Positions 24,649 to 32,958 of a stretch of 64,000 nucleotides of DNA are shown one piece after another. Under the pieces are notes generated by a model, which did not search any database, had not been told where the DNA came from, and was given only the letters and a program-made list of their open reading frames with translations. A program made the position numbers and the translations under genes. Positions within the stretch are counted from its first letter, which is position 1, and each line of letters starts with the position of its first letter. The DNA lies in NCBI GenBank assembly GCA_946186205.1, contig CAMHMH010000001.1, positions 62,001 through 126,000 on the forward strand. Direction: 5' to 3'. Source of the DNA: an uncultured Fretibacterium sp. GTDB taxonomy: Bacteria > Synergistota > Synergistia > Synergistales > Aminobacteriaceae.

Positions 24649-25167
24649 ATGAAGAAAGCACGCAAAGGATTCACATTGGTAGAGCTTCTCATTGTCGTAG
24701 CGATTCTTGCAACACTCACGGCGGCAATGACAGCGAGCATCAGCGGGTCAACAGCAAAAGCAAAAGCAGCCACAATAGCCTCGAACGTTAATGCATGTGT
24801 TGAGGCCGCGCATATGTACTGCACTGCCCACATGGATGACGGTACTGACATTAGCACTATAACAACAGATGTTGCACTCGGCGAATACATCGGCAAGTGG
24901 TTGGACATGAAAGCAACCGATGCAAGCGTACTCTACACGGGACTAGAAAGAGAGAAAGATGCCGCGAGCAAAGCAGTAACAGGTGCTAAAAGATGGTACA
25001 TCAAGGTAGAAATTAAAGACTCTGATGCGGACAATATAGTTGCTGAACTGGAAAAAATTCCGGGTTTCGGGAAATACGGCGAATCAACTTCGGTAGTGTC
25101 TGGCAAAACATTCTACGTAACACTCTGGGACGGCAAAGTAACAGCAACAGAACCGAAATCATCATAA
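24649..25167 (+). CDS. Type IV pilin-like protein (pseudopilin)
   Basis: A 172-residue protein with a class a prepilin leader: basic MKKARKG, then the methylation site after glycine 7 and the segment FTLVELLIVVAILATLTAAM with Glu5 present. The soluble part begins with KAKAATIASNVNACVEAA. It is expected to be processed by a prepilin peptidase and assembled through a type IV pilus or type II secretion platform, none of whose machinery is in the window. AGGAGG lies 10 bases before the ATG. It is paralogous to the two pseudopilins at 58339 and 58949 (shared A..I.SN...A and a KRWYI/KWYV strand). Confidence 0.88.
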   Translation: MKKARKGFTLVELLIVVAILATLTAAMTASISGSTAKAKAATIASNVNACVEAAHMYCTAHMDDGTDISTITTDVALGEYIGKWLDMKATDASVLYTGLEREKDAASKAVTGAKRWYIKVEIKDSDADNIVAELEKIPGFGKYGESTSVVSGKTFYVTLWDGKVTATEPKSS

Positions 25168-25230
25168 CGCTAACTACAGCGATTAACATTCAGCCAACAA
25201 ACCTATAATCAAACAACACAATACATTTTA

Positions 25231-25268
25231 AGAGTCCTCTCGCCTATAACGGGGACTCTTCTTTTTTC
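25231..25268 (+). terminator. Terminator of the pseudopilin gene
   Basis: Stem AGAGTCC / GGGACTCT with a 14-nt loop followed by a T-rich tract (TCTTTTTT). Confidence 0.85.
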
Positions 25269-25323
25269 TCCCTTGTATAACTATTTTCATCACACAAATC
25301 TTCACGGGGGCATTCAAGAATGA

Positions 25324-25840
25324 ATGAACTTATTCGCATTCACCGAGTCCGATTCCGTTGCTATAGCTTTGAGATCGTTAAACGCAGGCGAGATTGTTAA
25401 TGTTACTGGTGCAGGCTTCAGAGTCAATGTCATGCAAAATATTCCGATGGGTCATAAGATTTCTCTTCACGAAATTCACACGGGCGACAAAATCATAAAG
25501 TACGGCTTCCCAATCGGCGAAGCAACTTCCTGTTGTGGGATGCGTTAATGATATTGCACTCTCGCTCGAAAATGAAGCGCGCAGTCTCTCAGGCCCGGAA
25601 AATGTCAGGGCTTTCACTCATCCTTACGGCTGCTCGCGGATGTCAGATGACCAGGAGAACACGAGAAAGATTCTTGCTGACCTTTCGACTCATATTGACG
25701 GAAGAACGATACAGGAAAAAAGGCCGCGAGTTATTCAGGTATGTTATGAGAGCCGCTGAAGGTGAGAAGACACGCAGCGAGATGGGAATGAGTCTGTCAA
25801 CATTCTTCATGATATATGCTGTAAGAGTACTGAGAGAGAG
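25324..25840 (+). pseudogene. Decayed UxaA-family (altronate dehydratase-like) gene
   Basis: Three pieces of one family occur in three frames. Frame 1 (25324-25548) encodes an N-terminal SAF domain: AIALRSLNAGEIVNVTG, IPMGHKISLHEI and IIKYGFPIGEAT. Frame 2 (from about 25526 to 25759) resumes with LPVVGCVNDIALSLENEA and AFTHPYGCSRMSDDQENTRK, matching the core domain start. Frame 3 (about 25693-25820) gives the C-terminal end ELFRYVMRAAEGEKTRSEMG. Intact homologues are several hundred residues, so at least two internal deletions and frameshifts have occurred. The next 270 bp to the alcohol dehydrogenase hold no recognisable gene. Confidence 0.82.
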
Positions 25841-26114
25841 ACGCATACCGTTTTACAGCCCGGCGAATATGGAACGCCTGAAGAAATCCATTGCACAGCC
25901 CAGCACCGGAGAAGGTACAGAACACGAGCTTATAGAGGCAGGCTGATGCGCGGAAATCTTGCGGGCTTCCACAGCGTTCATACCAGCAAAAAGAATCGTA
26001 TAGTCTCCAGGATTATCTCGAAATATCGCAGCGCGGTTCACATTACAGGGACAAATAAAGCATAATGAGCTATCATAACGCAAAAAATTTCCAGCACAAA
26101 AAGGTGATGACACT

Positions 26115-27281
26115 ATGCAGAATTTCATGTGGCACAATCCGACAGCAGTAATTTTCGGAAAAGACACGGTAAAGGAACTTGCACCGAGACTCAAAGCTGA
26201 CGGAGTGAAAAGCGTGCTTCTTGTTTTCGGCGGAAAGGGCACATTCAAGAGCGGAGCATACGCACAGGCTACGGAAATGCTTAACAGCGCGGGAATATCA
26301 TTCTCAGAGGTCAACGACGTGAAACCGAATCCCCTCGTCAGCAAAGTACGCGAAGGAGTCGCAAGAGTCAAAGCAGGCGGAATTGACGCGATTATGCCAG
26401 TCGGAGGCGGAAGCGTTTTCGACACAGCAAAGGCAATCGCGGCAGGTTCGTGCTATCCGGGCGACGTTTGGGACTTGTTCACGGACAACTCGAAAATAAA
26501 GAAGGCTCTTCCCATTTACGGAATATTGACAGCGTCAGCATCATCAAGCGAGGTCAACAACATTGCAGTTGTCAGCAACCCCGAAGCAGCTCTCAAGATT
26601 TCAATCACAAGCCCAGCAGTTTATCCGAAAGTCTCAGTGATTGACCCGTCGTTTCAGTTCACATTGCCCGAAAAGCAGACAGTATACGGCGGTGTTGACA
26701 TTATCGCGCACATTCTCGAAAGAGTCCTTGACGGCGACGAAGGAAGCGAGCTTGTTGACGATCAGGGCTACGCATTAATCCGTACGATGATGCGAGTCAT
26801 TCCCGAGCTCATAGAGAACCCGAAAGATTATGACCTCAGAGCAGAATACGCGATGGCCGGAATGATGGCGCATAACGGCTTCTTGTCGATGGGACGCGCT
26901 GCAAGGGGTGATTTCTCGTCTCACAGGATGGGTCATTCAATCAGCATGTTATACGGAGCTGCTCACGGTGCGACTCTCGCTGTCGTTATGCCGGCATGGG
27001 CAAGGTATCTTTATGAGGAAAACCCGGTGCCTTTTGCGAGACTGGGCGAAGAAGTTTTTGACATCTTTGACGGAACGGACGAGGAGAAAGCACTTGAGGC
27101 AATAGAGTCGCTTGAGGAATTTTTCAGAGACATCAACGCACCGACAACACTCCGCGAGCTTGGCATCAAGGAAGAAGACATAGAGAAGATTGCGGAGAAC
27201 GCTTCACGCGGCGAGTCATTCGGAGTACTCTCGACGCTTGAGCCTGAAGACGTATTAGAGATCTACAAGCTGGCGTATTAA
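26115..27281 (+). CDS. Iron-containing alcohol dehydrogenase (BdhA/YqhD type)
   Basis: A 388-residue NAD(P)H-dependent alcohol dehydrogenase. It opens with MWHNPTAVIFGKD, typical of butanol dehydrogenase/YqhD proteins. The nucleotide motif VGGGSVFDTAKAIA (about 95-108), the metal ligands in YGGVDIIAHILERV and HRMGHSISMLYGAAHGATLA (about 267-286) and the C-terminal helix bundle are present. It likely reduces aldehydes during fermentation. Adjacent to the UxaA remnant, so it might once have belonged to a hexuronate or aldarate cluster; the family is broad in substrate. Confidence 0.9.
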   Translation: MQNFMWHNPTAVIFGKDTVKELAPRLKADGVKSVLLVFGGKGTFKSGAYAQATEMLNSAGISFSEVNDVKPNPLVSKVREGVARVKAGGIDAIMPVGGGSVFDTAKAIAAGSCYPGDVWDLFTDNSKIKKALPIYGILTASASSSEVNNIAVVSNPEAALKISITSPAVYPKVSVIDPSFQFTLPEKQTVYGGVDIIAHILERVLDGDEGSELVDDQGYALIRTMMRVIPELIENPKDYDLRAEYAMAGMMAHNGFLSMGRAARGDFSSHRMGHSISMLYGAAHGATLAVVMPAWARYLYEENPVPFARLGEEVFDIFDGTDEEKALEAIESLEEFFRDINAPTTLRELGIKEEDIEKIAENASRGESFGVLSTLEPEDVLEIYKLAY

Positions 27282-27289
27282 TTGAGGCG

Positions 27290-27547
27290 TTAAGAGTCTG
27301 AGTCCCTCTGGCTTTCATGGCCCGGGGGATTTTTGTTTGTCCTGCCCTTTGTGAGGAACAGCCAGCCCTGCCACATTCCGAACGCAGCAACAGCAGGTAC
27401 AGCGCACAATGACAAAAGCAGCGGCCATCCTTCTGACGTGAGCCAGTTCGACAGCCACACGCCCAAGAACGCATAGCCCGCAACAACAAGACCAGCTGAC
27501 AATACGCGCCCGAAAATTATCACATCACGAAAGCCGTTAATCTTCAC
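27290..27547 (-). CDS. Small two-span membrane protein, AtpZ/AtpI-like
   Basis: An 85-residue protein with two hydrophobic helices (about residues 9-36 and 42-66) and a polar, arginine-rich tail. The spacing and the GYAFLGVWLSNWL / WGWLFL ends resemble AtpZ or AtpI-like proteins found near ATP synthase genes, but no atp gene is in view and the match is weak. It lies 6 bp after rsmG, which in many bacteria neighbours the atp operon, and this gives some support. Its 3' end overlaps the terminator of the convergent gene. Confidence 0.6.
   Translation of the reverse strand: MKINGFRDVIIFGRVLSAGLVVAGYAFLGVWLSNWLTSEGWPLLLSLCAVPAVAAFGMWQGWLFLTKGRTNKNPPGHESQRDSDS
27303..27337 (+). terminator. Terminator after the alcohol dehydrogenase gene
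   Basis: Stem CCCTCTGG / CCCGGGGG (one mismatch, one G-U) followed by ATTTTTG. It lies inside the 3' end of the convergent small membrane-protein gene. Confidence 0.65.
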
Positions 27548-27553
27548 GCCCAG

Positions 27554-28201
27554 TCACTCCCAGAAAAATTTTGTCCCGGCAAGACCGACTCTTCTCGGAA
27601 AATTCGCCGGGCATTTCTTCACCTTCTGCCACGTCAATATACATCTCGATGAGTCATCACCGCCGTAAAATTTCATTGACGGTTCAGAGAGTCCGAGCAT
27701 ACTCCATTTTCCATTGACAGCAGAAATTTCATCATTAACCTTTTCGCCCTTGAACGTGAGAAGCATTCCGCCTGTTTTCACGAGAGGCGACAGCAATTCC
27801 GCAGTAACTCCCGCTGAAGATAACGCGCGCGCACCGGCCATATCAAAAACTTCACGGTGAGTCCTCGCGTAGTCCTCGCTTCTTTCACAGACAATTTCAA
27901 CGTTGCGAATCCCTAACTCGTCAATGATTTCTTTCACGGCATCGCATTTCTTCTTCACGCTGTCGAGAAGTGTTACTCTCAAATCAGGACGATGAACAGC
28001 CCACACAACCCCCGGCAATCCTCCTCCGCTCCCTACGTCAATGACTCTTCCTTTGGCCGGCAGAAATTCAAGCGAGGGCAGGCAGTCTTCAACCTGAAGC
28101 GCGTATATCTCATCAGCTCCGCGAGTCCCTGTGAGCCTTGCGCGTGTGCATGAGGCTAACAACTCGGCGTATCTATACAGTATGGATCTTTGCGGGTTCA
28201 T
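27554..28201 (-). CDS. rsmG: 16S rRNA (guanine527-N7)-methyltransferase RsmG
   Basis: A 215-residue Rossmann methyltransferase that puts m7G at position 527 of 16S rRNA; loss gives low-level streptomycin resistance in other bacteria. The SAM motif VIDVGSGGGLPGVVWAV (about 52-68), LLDSVKKKCDAVKEI and the GARALSSAGVTAELLSPL segment are characteristic. The ATG at 28201 has AGGAAG six bases upstream and overlaps the end of the nitroreductase gene by 29 bp. The N-terminus is some 10-15 residues shorter than usual. Confidence 0.93.
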   Translation of the reverse strand: MNPQRSILYRYAELLASCTRARLTGTRGADEIYALQVEDCLPSLEFLPAKGRVIDVGSGGGLPGVVWAVHRPDLRVTLLDSVKKKCDAVKEIIDELGIRNVEIVCERSEDYARTHREVFDMAGARALSSAGVTAELLSPLVKTGGMLLTFKGEKVNDEISAVNGKWSMLGLSEPSMKFYGGDDSSRCILTWQKVKKCPANFPRRVGLAGTKFFWE

Positions 28202-29087
28202 AGCGGTCTTCCTGCGGGCGTTTGCTGACGGGATAACCTATAGGGATTAACATGAAGGGCCTGAAATTTTCCGGGAGCTTCAGAATTTCCGCAACGTAAT
28301 TCATACGGTCTTCAAGCGGAGCAATTCCGAGCATCACCGCACCGAGTCCAAGCTCTTCAGCCTCAAGCAGAATATTTTCAGCGCATATCGCCATGTCGAT
28401 CTCAACCATCATAGGAGCAGCCAAATCATTCGTCCTGTAGCACGGAACAATAACAACGGGGGCATTCTTTGCGGGAGTCGCGTAGGGAGTCGCCTGTGAG
28501 AGTCGCTCGTTGATTTCGGGGTCATCGCTCACCCAAAATTCCCAAGGCTGCTGGTTGACTGCTGACGGTGCCGCCATTGCCGCGCGTAATATCTTGATGA
28601 TGTACTTGCTTTCTACTTTGTCGGGGGTAAATTGTCTTGTGCTTGTCCGCGTGAATATTGCGTTCATGATTTTGTCCTCCTTCTCAATTTCTGCCCAGCG
28701 TTTTGCGAGCCAGGGCTTTATTGTGGTTAGTATGTATTCGGCGTTGCTGATCTGCTCTTGTGTTTCCTTCCTGCTTGCTATGTACATGTCTTTGTAGTCC
28801 GCATATCCTCTCAGATTAAAGGCAGAGTCTATCAGCTTGGAGATGTCCGGCGGAAATATTTTTGTCTTAACATAGTACTGGTTGAAGTGAGATATTATCC
28901 CTTTATGTTTCTTGGATTCGAATCCGTCAATAATTGTTACAGCCCTTATAGCGTGGAATATAGCGTAGTATGACCTGTTAAGAGCTGTAAGCAGTTTATC
29001 CCGCATAAACATATCTCGTGACTCGTCAAGACATCCTTCCGCCCTCTCAAAGCGGTATTTAGAGTAGTCTAGGCGTACTTCTTCCAC
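28173..29087 (-). CDS. HEPN domain fused in frame to a nitroreductase-family protein
   Basis: One open frame joins two unrelated domains. The first ~140 residues are a HEPN domain: ALNRSYYAIFHAIRA contains the R-x6-H motif, and HKGIISHFNQYYVKTK and RGYADYKDMY follow the family. The last 164 residues are a nitroreductase: NAIFTRTSTRQFTPDKV, AAPSAVNQQPWEFWV and GLGAVMLGIAPLEDR. The GTG at 29087 (AAGGAGG upstream, 19-bp overlap with the MNT gene) is taken as the start. An internal ATG at 28667 has its own AAGGAGG, so a free nitroreductase may be made too. HEPN domains beside MNT genes act as toxin RNases. Family assignments are firm; whether the fusion is real as protein is not known. Confidence 0.85.
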   Translation of the reverse strand: MEEVRLDYSKYRFERAEGCLDESRDMFMRDKLLTALNRSYYAIFHAIRAVTIIDGFESKKHKGIISHFNQYYVKTKIFPPDISKLIDSAFNLRGYADYKDMYIASRKETQEQISNAEYILTTIKPWLAKRWAEIEKEDKIMNAIFTRTSTRQFTPDKVESKYIIKILRAAMAAPSAVNQQPWEFWVSDDPEINERLSQATPYATPAKNAPVVIVPCYRTNDLAAPMMVEIDMAICAENILLEAEELGLGAVMLGIAPLEDRMNYVAEILKLPENFRPFMLIPIGYPVSKRPQEDRYEPAKIHTV

Positions 29088-29428
29088 AATGTTATTCCCT
29101 CCTTTGCTATGTTCATGTAAAACGGAATTTGATACTTGCACAGAAAATAATGATACGACTCAATCGGCGTTACTGAAATCAGCGTATCATATTTCATGTC
29201 AAGCGGGTAAACAGCGTCAAAAAGTTTATGCCTCCTTTCCTCGCGGTCATAATCTCCCTCAATGATAACAGCAATATCAACATCAGACTCCGGCGTGTTA
29301 TCCCCCCTCGCAACAGATCCGTAAAGAATTATCCTTACAGCATCATCACCCATCACAGACAATATAGCCCTCACAATGTCATCAAACATTTCTTTGTCGT
29401 CGAGAGTCTTTCGTTCAGGGACAATCAT
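29069..29428 (-). CDS. MNT-type minimal nucleotidyltransferase (MntA-like antitoxin)
   Basis: A 119-residue nucleotidyltransferase of the DNA polymerase beta fold. The active site is complete: GS at 37-38 in YGSVARGDNTPESDVDIAV, metal aspartates D49 and D51, and a third acidic residue D81 in KYDTLIS. In MNT-HEPN (MntA-HepT) toxin-antitoxin systems this enzyme adds AMP to the HEPN toxin and silences it. The gene precedes the HEPN gene and overlaps it, the standard layout. Its start codon overlaps the hisB stop (TAATG), so the module has become coupled to a biosynthetic operon. Confidence 0.9.
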   Translation of the reverse strand: MIVPERKTLDDKEMFDDIVRAILSVMGDDAVRIILYGSVARGDNTPESDVDIAVIIEGDYDREERRHKLFDAVYPLDMKYDTLISVTPIESYHYFLCKYQIPFYMNIAKEGITLWKKYA

Positions 29429-30015
29429 TAAATCACTCCTTTTGTTGACGGAATCTCATCGCCTAATTCCGGGTTGATTCTCACGGCCTGAGATATGCTT
29501 CTTGCTGCCGATTTGAACGCACACTCTATTATGTGATGCGCATTCTTCCCGGAGAACTGCTTGAAGTGAAGAGTGCAAAGTGAATTTCCAGCAAACGCAC
29601 GCCAAAATTCTTCAGCTAATTCCGTGTCAAAATCTCCCACCTTCTGAGCTTGTATCTCAATGTCCCACACAAAATACGCGCGCCCGGAAAAATCTACTGC
29701 CGTCATGATTAACGCTTCGTCCATCGGAAGAATCATATTCCCGTAGCGGTTAATGCCCTTCTTAGCTCCGAGAGACTCACGGAACGCAAGCCCCAGGCAT
29801 ATCCCGACATCCTCAACAGTATGATGATAATCCACGTCATAATCTCCCGCGCATTTCACCGACAAATCAAACCGGCCATGTGCGGCAAAAAGAGTCAGCA
29901 TATGATTCAGGAATCCGCAGCCCGTATCAATCTCACTGTGCCCGCTTCCGTCAAGACAAAGCGATAATGTTATGTCGGTCTCTTTAGTCTTGCGGGTTAT
30001 GTTACTTTGTCTCAT
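29428..30015 (-). CDS. hisB: Imidazoleglycerol-phosphate dehydratase
   Basis: A 195-residue enzyme of histidine synthesis (imidazole glycerol phosphate to imidazole acetol phosphate). It is the monofunctional form without a phosphatase domain. The manganese-binding histidine clusters are kept: GFLNHMLTLFAAHGRFD, DYHHTVEDVGICLG, CTLHFKQFSGKNAHHIIECAFK. Length is typical. It overlaps hisC by 14 bp. Only hisB and hisC of the pathway are in this window. Confidence 0.95.
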   Translation of the reverse strand: MRQSNITRKTKETDITLSLCLDGSGHSEIDTGCGFLNHMLTLFAAHGRFDLSVKCAGDYDVDYHHTVEDVGICLGLAFRESLGAKKGINRYGNMILPMDEALIMTAVDFSGRAYFVWDIEIQAQKVGDFDTELAEEFWRAFAGNSLCTLHFKQFSGKNAHHIIECAFKSAARSISQAVRINPELGDEIPSTKGVI

Positions 30016-31069
30016 GCTCTGTTGCTCCCTTCACGACCTCAAGAAAGATTTGCATCTCTTCAGCTGTTCCGATTGTGATTCGGTTGAAGTCTGAGATTGA
30101 CGGAGGGTTTGAGAAATGGCGAATCATTATGCGGTTCTTCTTTAGAGTGCTGAAAATTTTTTCCCCGCTCATCGATTCATGCTTTGCGAACAAGAAATTT
30201 GCTGACGAGTCCAAAACTGTAAATCCCATTTCCTGAAGCCTTGTGCGTGTGTTGTCCCGGACTTTGCGAATCATCTCAATATTTTTCCGAGTGTACTCTT
30301 CATCCTCAAGAGATCCGAGTCCTGCGGCCTGAGTCATAGCGTTTATGTTGTAGGGCGTTATTGTGTTCTTGATGCTGCGTATGTCCTGCGCGATTCCTTC
30401 GTTGGTCATGCACCATCCTAGCCGGGCTCCTGCCATTGAACGAGACTTTGAGAATGTCCGCGTGATTATCAGGTTGTCATATTTCGGGATGAGACTCACC
30501 GCGCTTGATGCTCCGAAATCTACATATGCTTCATCAATCACAACGAGGCTCTCAGGGTTTGACGTGATTACTGACTCAATATCATTCAGAGACATTGCGA
30601 TTCCTGTGGGTGCGTTAGGGTTTGCGATAAAGATTGTGCGCTTCCTCATGTCCCTGTAATACGACGGGTCAACGCGAAAATTCTTCAGAGGCACAGCAAC
30701 GAAATTAACGCCGTGAAAGTCAGCAAGTATCTTGTAGAAAGAGTATGTGATATTGGGGAATGCCGCTCCGTTCTCGCACAAGCCCATGAATATGAAGCTC
30801 AATATTTCGTCTGAGCCGTTCCCGAAAACAATCTGCGACGGTTTTATGCCGTTCATCTCAGCTATCTTTGCCGCGAGCTTTGAGCAGTCCGGGTCGGAGT
30901 AGTAATTGAGTCCCTGTGACGCTTCGTGTGAATATGCTATTGCTTTCGGTGAAGGCGGGAAGGGAGACTCGTTCGTGTTGAGCCGTATATATCCCTTCAT
31001 GCTTTCGACTTCTCCGCTTGTGTCGTAAGGTGTGAGGGATGAAAATTTTGTGTGCAAAAATCTGCTCAT
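30002..31069 (-). CDS. hisC: Histidinol-phosphate aminotransferase
   Basis: A 355-residue PLP-dependent class I/II aminotransferase that uses glutamate to make histidinol phosphate. Visible are IRLNTNESPFPPSPKA at the start, VFGNGSDEILSF, FIANPNAPTGIA, VVIDEAYVDFG and the PLP-lysine region TRTFSKSRSMAGARLGW (about 203-219). The C-terminus has FLFAKHESMSG and RITIGTAEEM. HisC is the direct neighbour of HisB, which supports the specific role over other aminotransferases. Confidence 0.94.
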   Translation of the reverse strand: MSRFLHTKFSSLTPYDTSGEVESMKGYIRLNTNESPFPPSPKAIAYSHEASQGLNYYSDPDCSKLAAKIAEMNGIKPSQIVFGNGSDEILSFIFMGLCENGAAFPNITYSFYKILADFHGVNFVAVPLKNFRVDPSYYRDMRKRTIFIANPNAPTGIAMSLNDIESVITSNPESLVVIDEAYVDFGASSAVSLIPKYDNLIITRTFSKSRSMAGARLGWCMTNEGIAQDIRSIKNTITPYNINAMTQAAGLGSLEDEEYTRKNIEMIRKVRDNTRTRLQEMGFTVLDSSANFLFAKHESMSGEKIFSTLKKNRIMIRHFSNPPSISDFNRITIGTAEEMQIFLEVVKGATEHETK

Positions 31070-31370
31070 TCTCTATTCTTCTTTCACATAAAGGAGGATG
31101 AGCCGCAAAGAATTTTTCATAGGTTAAGACTTCCCTTTGAGATAAATTTTGATGGCAGTAATTATAAATGTCCCGTAAATATTTTGCGCCGTAAGTTTGG
31201 TTTACAATAGTTTTAGTTTGAGTTTACAATTAAAATTCTTGAGACGGTCAGAACAAATTGACGAATTGAGATTTGACTTGCTGATTCGCTTTTGAGTCTC
31301 ACGGGACAAATTGACGGGCTGAGATTTTGAGCTATGATTTTTTTCATCCTAATCAGTATTGAGGCGGGCA
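31070..31370. other. Intergenic region with one and a half 53-bp repeat units
   Basis: 300 bp between divergent hisC and the methyltransferase gene. No gene is seen. ACAAATTGAC occurs at 31253 and again at 31306, a 53-base spacing, each followed by a GAGATTT word. The enclosed GATTTGACTTGCTGATTCGC resembles units of the tandem array at 63453-63664. It should also hold both promoters, but no strong -10/-35 pair stands out. Confidence 0.5.
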
Positions 31371-32138
31371 ATGTATCTTATTGATGATGTCAGAAATTCA
31401 TTCATTTGCGGCGATGCTCTTCAGGAGATGAGGAAATTTCCTAATGAGTGTATTGATTTGGCTGTTACTTCACCGCCGTATAACCTGAAAAATTCTACAG
31501 GCAACGGAATGAAGGACGGACGCGGCAGCAAATGGGCAAGCTCGGCATTGCGTGAAGGCTACGAATGTTACGATGACAACATGCCGTATGATAAATATTG
31601 CGAGTGGCAGAGGGATTGTCTTGCGGAAATGATGAGACTGATTAAGCCTGACGGGGCTATATTCTACAATCATAAATGGCGCGTTCAGGGAGGACTCATA
31701 CAGGACAGGCGCGAAATAATTTCCGGCTTCCCGGTGAGGCAGATAATCATCTGGAAACGCAAAGGCGGAATCAACTTCAACCCGGGCTACTTCCTCCCAA
31801 CGTATGAAGTGATCTACATGATAGCCAAGCCGGGATTCAGACTTGCGGACAAAGCAAACAGGCTCGGTGATGTATGGGAGTTCCCGCAGGAAATGAAGAA
31901 CAAGCACCCCGCGCCTTTTCCTGTCGCGCTCATCGAACGGATAATATCAAGCACGAACGCAAAAATAATCCTCGATCCGTTTATGGGCAGCGGCACTACA
32001 GCGGTTGCGGCTAGGAATCTCGGACGGGATTTTGTCGGAATAGAAATATCACCGGAATATTGCGAGATGTCAAAGGAGAGACTTGCATTATGTCAAACAT
32101 CACAAAATACACAAAGTCAACAATTATCGCTGCTTTGA
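31371..32138 (+). CDS. DNA methyltransferase, beta class (probable N4-cytosine), MvaI/BcnI-type system
   Basis: A 255-residue amino-methyltransferase. The catalytic motif IV TSPPYNL (about residue 34-40) precedes the SAM motif I DPFMGSGTTAVAARNLG near the C-terminus, the order of the beta class. SPPY is common in m4C enzymes. The ATG at 31371 has GAGG eight bases upstream; a TTG four codons earlier is an alternative. The nuclease gene starts inside its 3' end. With an MvaI/BcnI-type nuclease the target is probably a CCNGG-like site, but this is inference. Confidence 0.88.
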   Translation: MYLIDDVRNSFICGDALQEMRKFPNECIDLAVTSPPYNLKNSTGNGMKDGRGSKWASSALREGYECYDDNMPYDKYCEWQRDCLAEMMRLIKPDGAIFYNHKWRVQGGLIQDRREIISGFPVRQIIIWKRKGGINFNPGYFLPTYEVIYMIAKPGFRLADKANRLGDVWEFPQEMKNKHPAPFPVALIERIISSTNAKIILDPFMGSGTTAVAARNLGRDFVGIEISPEYCEMSKERLALCQTSQNTQSQQLSLL

Positions 32139-32868
32139 AGAAAATACGTTCGCGGGGCTGGATAAAGAGTCTCAGGAACGTTCACAATGACGGCGCAATA
32201 GGCAATACACTTGAAGACCTGCTCGGCATAACAGAGAATAATTTACCGCTTCCGAATGCTGCTGAATGGGAGCTTAAGACTCAGAGAAGAAATACTACCG
32301 CATTGCTGACTCTGTTTCACCTTGAGCCATCGCCTAGAGCACTTCACATAGCAGATTACCTTCTGGAAAATTTCGGCTGGCCTCACAAGCTCGCGGGACT
32401 AAATACCCTGAAGGTGAAAAAAGTTTCCGGCAGACTCTAAGCTACAGGAATCCTACAAGCAGAAGCTTCTTTATCGACATTGACGCGGGCAATCAAAAAA
32501 TTATTGTGAGCTTTGACCCCTCAAGCATAGATGATGAGCTTTCAGACTGGCGGGACTCCCTTCCACAATATGATAAAGACTACGTGCCGTACTGGGGCTT
32601 CTATGACCTTTATCACAAAGCGGGCGTAAAACTCGGAAATTGTTTCTACGTTATCGCTGACGTTAAAGAAGAATGCGGCGAATATTTCTACAAGTACTCG
32701 GAAATAATGCAGCTTCAGGGATTTTCACTCGATAATTTTCTGCGTTGCATAACGGAAGGCAGCATACTCATAGATTTTGACGCGCGCACAGGACACAATC
32801 ACGGAACGAAATTCAGAATCAGGCAGAACGCAATACCATCACTCTATAACATCGTCCGCAACATTTAA
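32090..32868 (+). pseudogene. MvaI/BcnI-family restriction endonuclease, interrupted by a frameshift
   Basis: The first part (32090-32440) encodes IRSRGWIKSLRNVHNDGAIG, NTLEDLLGITENNLPLP and the catalytic WELKTQRR (E-x-K), matching the MvaI/BcnI nuclease fold. It then runs into a stop in a wrong frame. The second part continues from about 32400 in another frame with EKSFRQTLSYRNPTSRSFF and on to 32868. With the frame restored the protein would be about 259 residues, close to MvaI and BcnI. One indel between about 32390 and 32422 (which includes a run of six A) explains everything. Either the nuclease is dead and the methyltransferase orphaned, or there is a sequencing error. Confidence 0.87.
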
Positions 32869-32958
32869 GGCTTCACGCTCTCACATGGCCGTGAATAATT
32901 GACGCATTAATTTTTTGCGCTATGATTTCATTTATCCCACATAAAGAGAGAATAAGCC

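Noticed and set aside
25853..26425. A 190-codon minus-strand frame across the start of the alcohol dehydrogenase
   Set aside because: It overlaps a strong plus-strand gene by 310 bp and resembles nothing; it looks like an antisense shadow.
31093..31125. A tiny plus-strand frame (about nine codons) beginning in AAAGGAGGATG upstream of the methyltransferase
   Set aside because: The ribosome site abuts the ATG with no spacing, and there is no link to histidine or attenuation; a leader peptide is not supported.
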